DNA from: Echinarachnius parma
Lineage: Eukaryota; Echinodermata; Echinoidea; Clypeasteroida; Echinarachniidae
Direction: 5' to 3'
Assembly: GCA_037951105.1 (NCBI GenBank)
Contig: JBAMJV010001385.1
Span: forward strand, 62,001-126,000
Length of the DNA stretch: 64,000 nucleotides
Positions 33,440-46,600 of this stretch are shown here, piece after piece. The notes under the pieces are model-generated. The model saw only the letters and a program-made list of their open reading frames with translations, did no database searches and had not been told where the DNA came from. Positions within the stretch are counted from its first letter, which is position 1; each line of letters starts with the position of its first letter. Both the position numbers and the translations under genes were made by a program.

Positions 33440-34245
33440 GAGTGAGCAGGGCTAGTTTTACAGAATAATGAGAAAAGGGCCTTTACAGATTAGGGTTACT
33501 CAGGCGCGCAGTGCGAGTGAGCGGGGCTAGTTTTACAGAATAATGAGAGAAGGGGCTTTACAGACTAGGGTTACTCAGGCGCGCAGTGCGAGTGAGTGGG
33601 GCTTGTTTTACAGAATAATGAGAAAAGGGGCTTTACAGACTAGGGTTACTCAGGCGCGCAGTGCGAGTGAGCGGCGCTAGTTTAAAGGCATATGCGTGGG
33701 TTATAAAGGGTAGTCAGCAAATTCCAACTCGACTCGACCGTAATCTCTCGAGGTAAACTCACGATATGTGTTGGATCGATCGAAGAGCGGTGCTTCGAAA
33801 TATCTGAACACGGGCCTTCTTATGAAATTGCATGCAGCAAGAATTTCTCACGCTATCACCTAAGACATCAAACAGCGGCGCTTTGAAGTATTTGCGGTTA
33901 AGCGTGTTACGTGATATTTTCGCTCGTAAACATCTCTGATGGATCTCCATTCGACTAGTACAAACATTCCGAACGCGACTATTTTGTATGCATTTTTACT
34001 CGGGTATTCGGAAGCCGGGACAGGTGCGATCGCTACTTATAACTGAGCCAATGGGGATTACGTACCGTGCGTAAAAGTGCGCAAGATGGATCCACGCGTC
34101 TAATAACCCACGCATATATGCCTTTAACAGAATAATGAGAAAAGGGGCTTTACAGATGCAGTGCGAGTGAGCGGCGCTAGTTTAACAGAATAATGAGAAC
34201 ATGGGCGTTTAAGATTAGGGTTACTCAGGCGCGCAGCGCGAAGAC
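33440..34245. repeat. 75-bp satellite, about six monomers, interrupted by a MITE
   Basis: The GCTAG landmark falls at 33451, 33526, 33601 and 33676 (exactly 75 bp apart) and again at 34176 after the insertion at 33682-34127. The monomer includes ACTCAGGCGCGCAGTGCGAG. Confidence 0.85.
33682..34127. mobile_element. Family F TTAA-MITE inserted in the satellite
   Basis: Ends TTAAAGGCATATGCGTGGG and its inverse. The flanking monomer halves join to GCTAGTTTAACAGAATAATG, exactly as seen in the uninterrupted monomer near 34176, so the target duplicated is TTAA. Confidence 0.85.
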
Positions 34246-34299
34246 ATTTTTGTTGAATCCCTTGTGAAGGTGATTAAACCTCATCTACATATTCATCCT

Positions 34300-34474
34300 A
34301 CACCCAATCACATGTTGCCAGCGAGATTTTCCACTAAATCCCCAGCATCATGATCTATTGTTTACACCTCATGCTCACCTTATCCTCAGTTTTGATTGGT
34401 TCTTCCATCCTTAGACACATGTTAGCTACGTTGTTTCCGATTGGATATTAGAGGTAGTTAATTTGGATATATAT
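34300..34474 (+). promoter_or_regulatory. Probable promoter of the LIM protein gene
   Basis: TATATA at 34467-34474; CCAAT cores at 34304, 34394 (inverse) and 34439 (inverse); E-boxes CACATG at 34309 and 34416, which suit muscle expression. Start site predicted near 34497-34505. Confidence 0.45.
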
Positions 34475-34496
34475 GGGCGTTGGTTTCCAGCAAGCA

Positions 34497-34697
34497 TATT
34501 GCATCGTGCAGAGATAGTTAGTTTATCTTTGATCCATTAAACCATTCAGTTCAACTTCGTTATATCACCTCCCGTCTCGGTTATTACATGTCTTCAGTTT
34601 AGTGTTATTTTACCTTACACTAGCTCGACAAGACATCTGAATAAGTAGATCATTCACTACATTACCTCCTATATTCCAGGACTGAACGCCTTTTCCG
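34497..34697 (+). other. Predicted noncoding exon 1 of the LIM gene
   Basis: Lies about 30 nt after a TATA box, contains no long ORF and ends at a strong donor GTAAGTCAC. The receiving acceptor CTCATCCACCAG ends at 38530, 12 nt before the ATG. Confidence 0.4.
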
Positions 34698-37600
34698 GTA
34701 AGTCACGCTCCGAACTTCTTTGATTCTGCTGTTTATATTTGAATTTTGTGTATGATTTGATGAATAATAATAAGAATAATAATAACTGGTTCTTATAAAA
34801 AGTTATATAGCGCATTTCATTACAATAACTGCATATCAATGCGCTAAATTGTTTACAGATATGTTTGTTTGAAATTATTTAATCTCTTAATTTCTTAAAT
34901 GTCCTTTCGGCTGGCATAATTATTAGAAGTGATCGCATTCTTCCATTCACTGACGTTGGTTATTAAACACTCAGGGATGCTCATACTCAAAGTGCATGTT
35001 GAAGTCGTTGTAGAGTTAATTTTGTTAACGTTGATGTGATTGCATGGATAGTAGTCTCCTAGTACTATCCATGGTGATTGTGATAAAAGCGGTTGCATGT
35101 ATTCATTATGGAAAATCATGAAAATGTAACATTCTAATACTTTGAATTAAGGTGGCCGGTACCTTGTTTCAAATTGTCATCGATGAATACTGAACTATTT
35201 ATGTATAATGTTATTTTCAATTAAGTGCGAACCATGTTTTTTCTTTCGTGAATAAATATATCAATTTCAATTCATTTTTTTTAATCGGATAAATCTGTAA
35301 TCATTAATCGATTTCGTGTGGACGAATTTTCGTTTTAATGAAAAGGAAATACATTTATCTATTCAATATGTTAAATACCATAAGAGAAACCGTAATTAGT
35401 TATGGTGTTGCGTTGTGGGTAAGCAATGCATTCTGTGAGTATTATTTACACAATAAGAGCTTTAAAAGCTATCATATGGAGAAAAATAAAATCTTAAACT
35501 TTTAGCAAGTCAAAATCTCCTCAGAAGTATAGACGTGAATACTTTCTACACTTTGAATATAGATATTATGATGCGATACCAAAAATATTAACGATAGCTT
35601 TTTACCCGCGTGTCATACGGCCAGTGGGCATGGGTGTGGCAAGATGCGGTCAACCATGCAATGCCCAAACCTTCACAAACACTCTAACACATGCACACGC
35701 AACGAGCTTTTATGCGTCTGGCGCCAAAACGGTTCATTAATTCGTATAAGCTTTGATTTGGCTTTGTCAAATGCATACTAGGGCCACATCATTATGTAAT
35801 AACGTGCTCTCAGTTTGAAAGTATGTGCAGCAAACCATTACAGGAATTTAAAGTACGGAAGAAGATCATCCATTTAACAATCCCATACAATCGAGCAAAC
35901 CTTGATCAAGATTACTTAGTGCGGAGGGCCGAAAGGAAAAAAAAGTGTAAAATACTCTGTATGTTACACATGACAAACTGCATTTTACTATTGTTCTATT
36001 TAATACCGGTAGCGTCGGTCGTAACCATTAACAACTGGTTAAAGTGCCGTCAAAGTGAATTCGCGAACACTCCTCGCGCAATCTATGTACACTGCATGTC
36101 ACGCCGCGCGAAAAAAAGTATGCACTCGCGTAATGCGATTCTGTAAGTAGACATAATATGCACGAACAGTTTAGGCGAGGACAGCTGCTGCTGGTGGAGC
36201 AAACTTGATCAGGATTACTTAGTGTTCAAAAGAGGTTTTTAAATAGTTGTTGATGACATCTTTTTCTAATCATTATTTCAACAAAACATCACATGCATAA
36301 TTTTGTATGAAAATGGTTAAACCAATGCTTTTTTTAGAGAGCGCCCTCTTGTGTTTGAATGGCTCTTTTTTTATGATAACGGGCTTTTTCATTAGTCGTT
36401 TGTAGTTTTCTATACCTTTCGAGCATAGTGGAGTTATAACTAATAGTTTGTAATCATAATGTAATTGTACAGGTGTTGGTTACTAAAGTTTAGCCTTACC
36501 AAAACTGTACTACTCCTTTAAAAAGCAATCATATGTAGAAAAATCAAATCTTAAACTTTTAGCAAGTCAACATTTAAAACACAGAAGTATAGGGGTGAAT
36601 ACTTTTTACACTTTGAAGATAGATATTATGATTCGATACCAACAAAATTAATAATGGCTTTTTACCCGCGTGTCATACGACCAGTGGGCATGGGTGTGGC
36701 GAGATGCGGTCAACCATGCAATGCCCAAACCTTCACAAACACTCGAACACATGCACACGCAACGAGCTCTTATGCGTCTGGCGCCAAAACGGTTCATTAA
36801 TTCGTATAAGCTTTGATTTGGCTTTGTCAAATGCATACTAGGGCCACATCATTATGTAATAACATGCTCTCAGTTTGAAAGTATGTGCAGCAAACCATTA
36901 CAGGAATTTAAAGTACGGAAGAAGATCATCCATTTAACAATCCCATACAATCGAGCAAACCTTGATCAGGATTACTTAGTGCGGAGGGCCGAAAGGAAAA
37001 AAGTGTAAAATACTCTGTATGTTACACATGACAAACTGCATTGTACTATTGTTCTATTTAATACCGGTAGCGTCGGTCGTAACCATTAACAACTGGGTTA
37101 AAGTACCGTCAAAGTGAATTCGCGAACACCCCTCGCGCAATCCATGTACACTGCATGTCACGCCGCGCGAAAAAAAAATATGCACACGCAATGCGATTCT
37201 GTAAGTAGATATAATATGCACGAACAGTTTCGGCGAGGACAGCTAGTGGAGCAAACCTTGAGTGTGTTCAAAAGAGGTTTTTAAATAGTTGTTGATGATG
37301 TCTCTATCTAATCATTATTTCAACACAATATCACATGCATAATTCTGTATGAAAAATGGTTGAAACCAATTTTCTTTTAGAGAGCGCCCTCTTGTGTTTG
37401 AATGGCTCTTTTTGAATGATAACGGGCTTTTTCATTAGTCGTTTGTAATTTTCTATACCTTTCGGGCATAGTGGAGTTATAACTAATAGTTTGTAATGTA
37501 ACGTGGGGAGTCGTGTCCAATGTGACCACTCCTTAAAGTAGTGGTCACACTATACCCACGAATCCCCACGACTAGACCCATAGATTTGTACCAATGCGTA

Positions 37601-40600
37601 CTGCATTCGTGGGTCTAGTCGTGGAGAGTCATGTCCAATGTGACCACTCCTTAAAGGAGTGGTCACACTGAACACGAATCCCCACGAATAGACCCACGAA
37701 TCCAGTACGAATTGGTACAAATCTATGGCAAGCCGTTTTAACATCTATTCCTATTTCTTGATATCAATAATTGAATTATTGATATCAGTTTATTTCTTGA
37801 TATCAAGTATTACCAATACCGAAAAGTATTTCTTGATATCAAGAATGCATTTCTTAATATCGAGAATGCATTTCTTGATATCAAGAATTCGATTTCTTGA
37901 TATCAAGAATTGAATTCTTGATATCAGGAAATAGGAATAAATGTTAAAAACGGCTTGCCATTGATTTGTACCAATTCGTACTGCATTCGTGGGGATTCGT
38001 GTTCAGTGTGACCACTCCTTTAGCGATTTTCTCGACGAATGTCAAATCGTTGCGAGTCGCCGTGGAAATCGTCAGTATGGAAATGGGGCCTTTCACAACA
38101 CAGTAATGCCTCAGTCACATTTGCCGCGGCGGCCGTGCAGTCTAAAATATCTACGGCCGATAGCCATTATAGGGCCGCCGCAGCATTTCCACGGTCACAT
38201 ACTGTAGTAGTTACATATGTTAGGGGAGCCGCAAGGAGTATTTTAAATTGGTAAAGACAGAAAACCTACGGCTTCCATACGGCGTTTGAAGTGATGACGC
38301 ACTGTCGCCTTTAGGGCGTCCCCGAGGTGGCCGAGGTGTTTTGACAAATACCAACCAAGTCAGACGCAAGGTAGCCGTAAAGATAGTTCTTGCCCCCTGA
38401 GAATGTAACGGTTTGCTTACAATTTTCATTAATTTGATGTAATTATTATATCCTTTTTCCCACAAGTACTAATTTTCTAATTTTGAGTTCATTTCGATTT
38501 ATACATATTTTGTTTTCTCTCATCCACCAGATATAAATCAACATGCCGCAGTGGGGAGGTGGAAAGAAGTGCGGGCGATGCGACAAGAGCGTGTATTCTA
38601 ATGAGGAAGTCGTAGTTGAAACATTCTCCTTCCACAAGAGGGGGTGCTTCACATGTCGTGAGTATATTTAAACCTTTAAAGAGGCCGGGGCGTTGTGTGA
38701 GAGGGCATCTTTTACATAGTTAAAAGGTGAGTGCCATGCATGCAGGACGATCGCCATACGCCCTACAGAGTTGCAAGTGTCACAGGCGCTGATACACGAA
38801 CTCGGCTAAATTGGTTTTTAGATTGATTTAATATGCTATATCTATTGAACCATCATTATAAACAAACATCACAATGCACAAGGTTTGAGAAGAAATGATT
38901 AAAACTTGCAAGTGTCTAGAGGGCAGTCTATCGTGTCAACAGCTGCTTTTTAAATGAAAAAAGCTTTCTAACTCACCCGTGTGTGTGGCTTGCTAAAATT
39001 CAAGCATTTTTGAACTAATTATTGTTAAAGGGGAAGGAACCCCTAGCCTTTTGACTTACTGGATGTGATGAGAGCATAACTACTATCATTGCTAGTCACT
39101 TATTTCCTCATGAATATTCCCGATTACAAAAATAATCAATATTTTATTGACCACTGTCGTCTGCTTTCAATGCCCATAGGAGGCGGCCATTTCTTCAACT
39201 TCTCGCCGTGAAATGACGTGGCAGGCGAAGAACACAATAGCATTATCGTAACCCGCTATTGTGTTCTCCGCCTGACACGTCATTTCACCGCGAGAAGTTG
39301 AAGAAATGGCCGCCTCCTGTGGGCATTGAAAGCAGACGACAGTGGTCCATCAAATATTGATTATTTTCATTATTGGGAATATTCATGAGGAAATAAGTGA
39401 CTAGAAATGACGGGAGTTATGCTCTCATCACATCCAGTAAGTCAAAAGGCTCGGAGTTCCTTCCCCTTTAATGATAACGTGCAAGGTATAGTTGCTAAAA
39501 TTCAGTCTGACTGCACTATCCATTTAACCCTAAAAATGTCCGGCTATTTCAGCTCTTTCTGCGACCGTGGGGGGGGGGGGGGGGGGGGGACATTATCGCC
39601 CCTCTTAAGATCTTGGCCGTGAAACCCCCGATCGCCGAGAAAATGTGCACGCATGTCAATTAAGGTGTATAATATTATGGTAATTTAAATTTCATTACAA
39701 AGTTGGTATAACTTTATCCATTTAAAAAAAAAATAACAATTCAAATCAATTTCCGTTCTGTTTCCGAATCCGGTACATGAAGGCTGAGTACGATTGACGT
39801 CACAACGTCCCTAAAGTTTTTCTTCCAATAGCTATTTCAAATATCATGAATCGAGTATTGGTAGACTTAAATTGGTAGTTGAGTTTTGGTAAAGAGAGTA
39901 CAATTTTGGTTAAACTGAGTTATAACTCCACCATGCTCAAAAAGTAATTTAAAATTTTTTAAAATACTGTTATCATTCAAAAATAGCCATTAAAACTCGG
40001 GAGGTCGCTCTCTAACAACTAATGTGTTTTAAATAAAATATTGCGCATGTTATGTTTTGTTGAAATAGTGATTAGATTGAAAGATAAACCAACCATTTAA
40101 AAACCTCTTTGGTAAAATTTTGAAAGAGGAAGCATGAACAAACAAAATTAACGGTTGGTTCAAAATTATCGAATAATTGTGGGGCCCCACAATTATTACA
40201 AATGGTTATGCTTATGAATATTTCAGCCATTTCTGAACCGATTTTGATCAAATAAAGTTTACTCTGTCATTAAAATTGTATGCTCTTTCAAATTGACACT
40301 CAGTTTTTCATTATCTCACAAAAACATTTTTTTTTTGTGTAGCGCCCTCTATACCAGAACTCAACTATCCCTTTAATTGGGATTGTTGTTATACAGTCAG
40401 AACTTAATAAATTAATCAATAGTCCCGGTACAATCACTTTGTAAGCTTACATTTATTGTTTTTGAATGTTGATCATAGAAAATATCTTAAAATCCTATAC
40501 ATTTTTTTTTATTATACCAAAATGGTTTTCAACTTGTTTTTGATGATCTCTATTGAATTATTATCATTTTAACCAAACGTAACATTCACGTTTTTAGGTA

Positions 40601-43600
40601 CCAAAAATGTTTGAAGCGAGAGGTGTCTGGAGGGCACCCTTTTTTGTTAATGGCTGCTTCTTTTAATAAAAAACACCCCTGTAAATTAACCGTTAATATG
40701 TTTGACTTCCATTCAAGCATCATTGAAATATACTTAAATAGTTTTTCATGACATTCAAAAGTTTTAGTTAATACAATTATGTTTGAACAAAAATGTACTA
40801 TCCCGTTAAGTTTATGTGGTCCTTCAGATATTCTTAGTCGTTATCTTGGTCCTCCTTTCGGTTACACTAGTCTGTGGAACCGGTGTCACGCTAAATCCGT
40901 ACGCACTGCGAAATTCGTACGCAGTCGCAAATACGCATGCGCACCTGTGGGAAAATTGCCTGCAAAATTCGTTCCCATTCATGCCATTTGTAATAAAGCA
41001 TGCAAAATCCCTCCTTGAGGCTCCTTGCAGCACAAAGTGTTGTCAAAACCCGACGGTGGATTCACGATTATGCCTAAGAAAATCCATTCACGCCATTTAA
41101 AAATTGGATAAAACATGTGTAAATTTGTTATTTTAATGAAATTGCGGCGTAATAATGGACACGATTTTCGCAAGACACGCACCATAATATAGGCATAACT
41201 GTCTAAGCGCATGCGCATTTGCAACTGGGTACGGATTTCGCAGGTCACGGATATAGCACCACACCGGAGCGGAACCAGTCGGGACTCCTAGACCGTCACG
41301 TGACCCCGCACGAAGATGAGCTGTACTTCTCCGTTATAACATTAGACCTGTCAGAATGATATCTTTAAGTAAGTCCCCTTCCAAAACAAAAAATTAACAA
41401 ATTTTGTTTGGTCTTTCTTTCGGTTCCAACCACTAGAGGACTGCAACAAGAGCCTCGACTCAACCACGGTGGCCGAAAAAGACGGCAAGATCTACTGTAA
41501 AGGTAACCCTTTCCATTCACTTTCAGATTCATTAGATTTCATTCGTTTTCTCGCAAACTATTCAATCATTGACAGCTACATGGGAATGAAACCATTATAG
41601 CCTATTTACTTATACTGGATGTGATGAATGCATAACTCCTGTCATTGCTAGTCACTAATTTCCTCTTGAATATTCTCGATAACAAAAATAATCAATATTT
41701 GATGGACCACTGTCGTCCGCTTTCAATGTTCTCCGACTTGCATAATTAGTTTTAATAAGACTTTTCCCTAATGGCCCGGTCACATATCGCCGGATAGTGT
41801 AAACGGATGAGCGATGGAAAGTAACAATTTCAATCTGTTCGTCGCCGTTCGTATGCGCTTCATATCCGTTCCTTGTCAGGCGATGTACGTTTTTTCTAAC
41901 CAGCGGAATGATTTGTGCATGAAGCAATTGAGAGGACTTTGACCACCGGATAATTTCGCATACTATCTATTCGTCAGGCGTCCGCTACCCGGTGGTACTT
42001 GACCGGGCTTTAAATAGTATCGTCCACAAATAAACTTAGACGTGGACACGTGCTGATGGAATAGTGTGAATTTATTTTCTATCATATCTATCAACCAATA
42101 CCACGGTACTCGGAGCTGTCATTTGCTGTTTATTGATCTGTAAATTGGTTATATCACCTAACAACTTATGAAAATAACACCATGATAATTAACAAACGTG
42201 ATGTTAAATTTTTTTTTAAATACCAGCTATTATCATGTCCTTAAAATAATACCCACTTTTAATTAGTGTTGTAGTTTCGAAGTTTCAATATTCATTAGCT
42301 GTATGTCCATTACATTTTCTACTAAATTTTCGAGTCATGCTATTTCAATAAGACATGAAACGGATTGAAAAGACCATAGTAGAAGGTTATAGATGACCAT
42401 AATATTAAAAAAATGCAATAAAATGTATAATATAATATAATATATGATCAAAATTAGTATTTATGATATATTGTATTCTTTACACTGCAAATATAGCTAA
42501 TCGTTTCCTGGTTTCACTTTGCCAAAACTACAATATTTTAATCACATTTCAACTCTCGAGTGCCGGCCATGGTCGACTCTAGTCATAATACATAATCTGA
42601 CACACTTAAAAGGATCTAGTAATCTTGTCTTAATCCACACAAATTAATCAACAATCTACACAGCAAAAAAAAATTAAACAACTTTTTAAGCCTATCTTGG
42701 TTGTTCAAAATTTTAAACAATGTTGTTAGAGGGACCGGCATAAACAGCGTTTTTGGCTGTTAAAAAAGTTGTTTAATTTTGTTTTGCTGTGTAGTGGTTC
42801 TCTCATACCTTGTTTTATTCACAATACCAATAGAAGCATTGAACATATTTTTGTTTTCACATTTCCCTTTCGTTAATAAGATAAATATGATTGAAGTTTT
42901 CTGATTGTCAACTATCCACTGGATAGTCTGAACAGTGCACAAAGACAATGCAATGGGTTAAGGAATATCACCCTTTTTTGCTCATTACCCGGCCAGATTT
43001 AACGTAAACTGTTCACATCATTACTTAGTGGGCATATCAGATCACAAGAATGCACATTTTATAAACCATTCTTCAGTTTGTGCACATGTCAACAAAGCTA
43101 CTAGATCCCTTTAACTGATTTCTTCCTTCGTGCACTTAACATGCTTAATGTTATAAGTGTGGAATAAATTAAACCGACACTTGACATATAACCAAACTCT
43201 TAGTCATAAACTCGACAGAGAACTAAGTCAAGTGGAATATTTCAATTCAGTTAGAGGGACTTAGTAACATTGTCCAAATCCTCAAAATCCAAATGGAATT
43301 TTAGCAGTTCCCTCGTACTTTTTTTTTTTGTATTCATATTAACAATAAAAAGCATGAGACAGGTTTCGGTTTTTCAAAATTCCGTTTCATTAAAAAGATA
43401 TTTACGATTGAAGTGTTCAGATGATAAGTTATCTCATTACTCGGCCATATAACGTCCATTTAGCTTGAAATTTTCACACAACACCGAGTGGACATGGTAT
43501 ATATCAGATAACAACACTACGTATACATTATATCAACCACTCAACACTTTTTGCACATGTCAACAAGGTTACTAGATCCCTTTAAGCACTCAGAGGTTTT

Positions 43601-46600
43601 TTTAATTTAATTTTTATTTTGTTTGTATACATTTCAAACTGATCAGCAGCAGTGCTGAAAGGATCAGTGTACATTTAATATGAAGACATACATAGTATAA
43701 ATAATACAATATATATCAATTGTTACATTCGAATTCAAAAGAATTGGAAAATTAATGTTAAGTACAAAATTGACAGAAGTAAATCACTATAAGATAAACA
43801 AAGCTACACTACACAAAGAACAAATATCCAATCAGTGTGCATAATTGCTAATCAATCACATTTACAACATGAATTGTATACAGTAATTCATAACTATATA
43901 AGTGATAAAAAGTAATTCATAATTGGAACTATTGTAAATTATTAATTATTATATGAGAGCAAGACTCGTCTAAACATTACGCAACTTTTTGTTTAATTCT
44001 TGCAATAATGCTCACAGAATCAACACATTTGTTCCACGTGCAGCTGGAAAAATCAACATTTCTGCCTATATTTTAAATGTTTATCCAAATTACAAAATTA
44101 TCATTAGTTTGATATAACATGCCCTTATAATGTAGTTTATTGAGTTTTTTTTTATAGATTACATGTTGAAATAAAACGTTAGTATGATTTACTTGCTGGC
44201 GAATTTACATGGAAATTAGAACACGTTTTGTAATTTATGAAAATATATTAAATCAAGTTTGTTTAAGTTTTGTTTTTACCTGCCCCAATATCAATAAGCA
44301 TGTTCTATTTCCCCACCCCAAACTAATAAGTGTTTTTATTTTATTTTATTGAATAACTGTAGTGAACGTGTGAATATATTTGGGTTTTGTTATAACATTT
44401 ATCTTATGTTCATGTTACCTGTCTCTTAAACTGAAATATTCCGCAAGCCCTTTTTTTTTTATTTCTCCTCTTAAAGGGATAGTTGAGTTCTGGTAAGGAG
44501 AGTACAGTTTTAGTGAAACTGAATTTTAGTAACCAAAACCTGCATCATTACATTACAAACTAATAGTTATAACTAGAAAGGAACACAAAATTACAAATGA
44601 CGTAGTAAAGATCATGTTATCATTCAAAAAGAGCCGTTAAAACGTAAGAGGGCGCTCTCTGACATCGGTTTCAACCATTTTGAATAAAATATTGTGCATG
44701 TGATGCTTTGTTGAAATAGTGATTAGATAGAGAAATAACCAACAACTATTTAAATACCTATTTTGTAACTTTTTGAAAAGAGGAAGCATTTTTTTGAATT
44801 TTTAACGGCTGGTTCAAAATTCTCTAATAAACCCGGGGCCCCGGGTTTATTACAAATTGTTATATTTATGGATATTTCAGCCGTTTCTGAACCGATTTTG
44901 ATCAAACAAAGATGATTTTATTGTTTAAATATTATGCTCTTTCAAATTTTACACTCAGTTTTTCATTACCTCACAAACCAATTAAGTAGTCTAGCGCCCT
45001 CTCTACCAAAACTCAACTTTCCCTTTAACTAATGATCTAAATATTCTTTGTTGTGTATATAAAGTGTGAAGCTTTTCAAAAATGCTTAAACAAGATTCCG
45101 TTGAAATATGTAATTTTCCTTTCAATCCTTAAGTGCTGTGTTCATTGTCAGTGGCATAAAGCGTATTTTTCGTATTTCTTTACTTTTTTAAGTACAATTG
45201 TTCGCGTATGTTTGTTATTACCTTGTCAATTATTAGGGGCATGTGCCTCCCCTGCTCGTAGTACATTCTTCTTGTCTTGATAAATTATTGTTTAACATGA
45301 TAGTTTTCACGTTTTTTTACCACATCATGCTTTGTGCCCGTGTATATATGTAACTATTTTTGTTGTAAATCAATGTTTAATATAATTGTCCTTATCTTTC
45401 CCTACGACCAGCTTGCTACGGAAAGCACTTCGGTCCCACAGGCTATGGTTATGGAGGCGGTGCCGGAGCTTTGACAAACACATCCCAGTAATAACGACGA
45501 CAAGCCATCAAACAACAAGCTCGCTTCATCACTTCTAGATTTCTACTTCACTGCTGCGAACCTGAAACTATCATTATTTTCCTCCTCCGCCAAGGCCCAT
45601 ATTCATACACCCTGCATGCTAGCTTAGTTCCATGTAGTCAGCAAAATCCAACCCGATATGCATTATCCTTTATTATTATGACGTCATTGAATCTTGTGAA
45701 CCAGACTAAGTCTTCGTCAAACCCCCCTCGAAACATTTGCTGATTTTTCGGACTAAGTTCCATGCTACGTGCATTTCAAATCGTACAGTTTAGTGTGATC
45801 AAATCAGTTTTCCTATTGCCCAACTAGGGTTAGCTGGTTAGCAACCTACAACGTGTGTGTTTATATCCACATCATCCAGAATATACTTAGCATGGAACTA
45901 AGCTAGCAAGCTTGAATATGAGCCCAGGTCCACCGAATCGTCAGATCTTTGTCCACCGAATACATGGAATAGAGCGAGCCCGCCTCCATTCATGGCAATG
46001 ACAAACCATCCTTGGTAGTGAATAGAGATTCATCTTATTTTCTCTCAGTATCAAATTTGTTATTAATATAGTAAATACAAAATTCATGTGAGATATGACT
46101 TAATTTTGCAGCTAAACAGCAATGAAATCGTTTGCAAGTTACAGCGGTGTAGTGACGGTCAATTGTTGTACGGTTTAAAAACTCACGTATCAATTTACGC
46201 AAACGCATTGAGAGATTGTACATGTACATGTCTTAAAGCATATAGCGTCCAATGGTACAGTTATGAGTTTCAGTGGAGATAATGAACGATTTGGCTCGAT
46301 GTTATATTATGTCGTAAACGCTCTTTTAACAGATGAGATTATTTTATGTTATATTATATTTATATCAATGCTTAATATCTTGATCACCCCTAAAACGGGT
46401 GTCTTTATTACTTTTTCCTTATCTTTTTTTGTTTTAATTTCTTTCATTCATTCGATGTTTTTGTTGATCGGTTATAGTCTAGTCATTAAAAGAAGCTAAA
46501 GTTAGCAGTGTACGTGAAATTGTACAATTATTATTTCAAATAAGGATAATTTTTCAATATTTTTATTTTAGTCTCTGAGACTATGTGAAGAGAAGAAGTT

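Noticed and set aside
35823-36836. Small protein genes (35823-36146 plus, 36648-36836 minus)
   Set aside because: Not preserved between the two tandem units and no recognisable family.
40779-41248. ORFs on both strands around 40.8-41.25 kb
   Set aside because: Contain an inverted CGAAATTCGTACGCA/ATGCGCATTTGC-like segment; no conserved motif, likely repeat-derived intron sequence.
46263-46499. Hydrophobic 78-codon ORF in the LIM gene 3' UTR
   Set aside because: AT-rich sequence readily gives Phe/Ile/Leu-rich frames; no start context, homologue or splice support.
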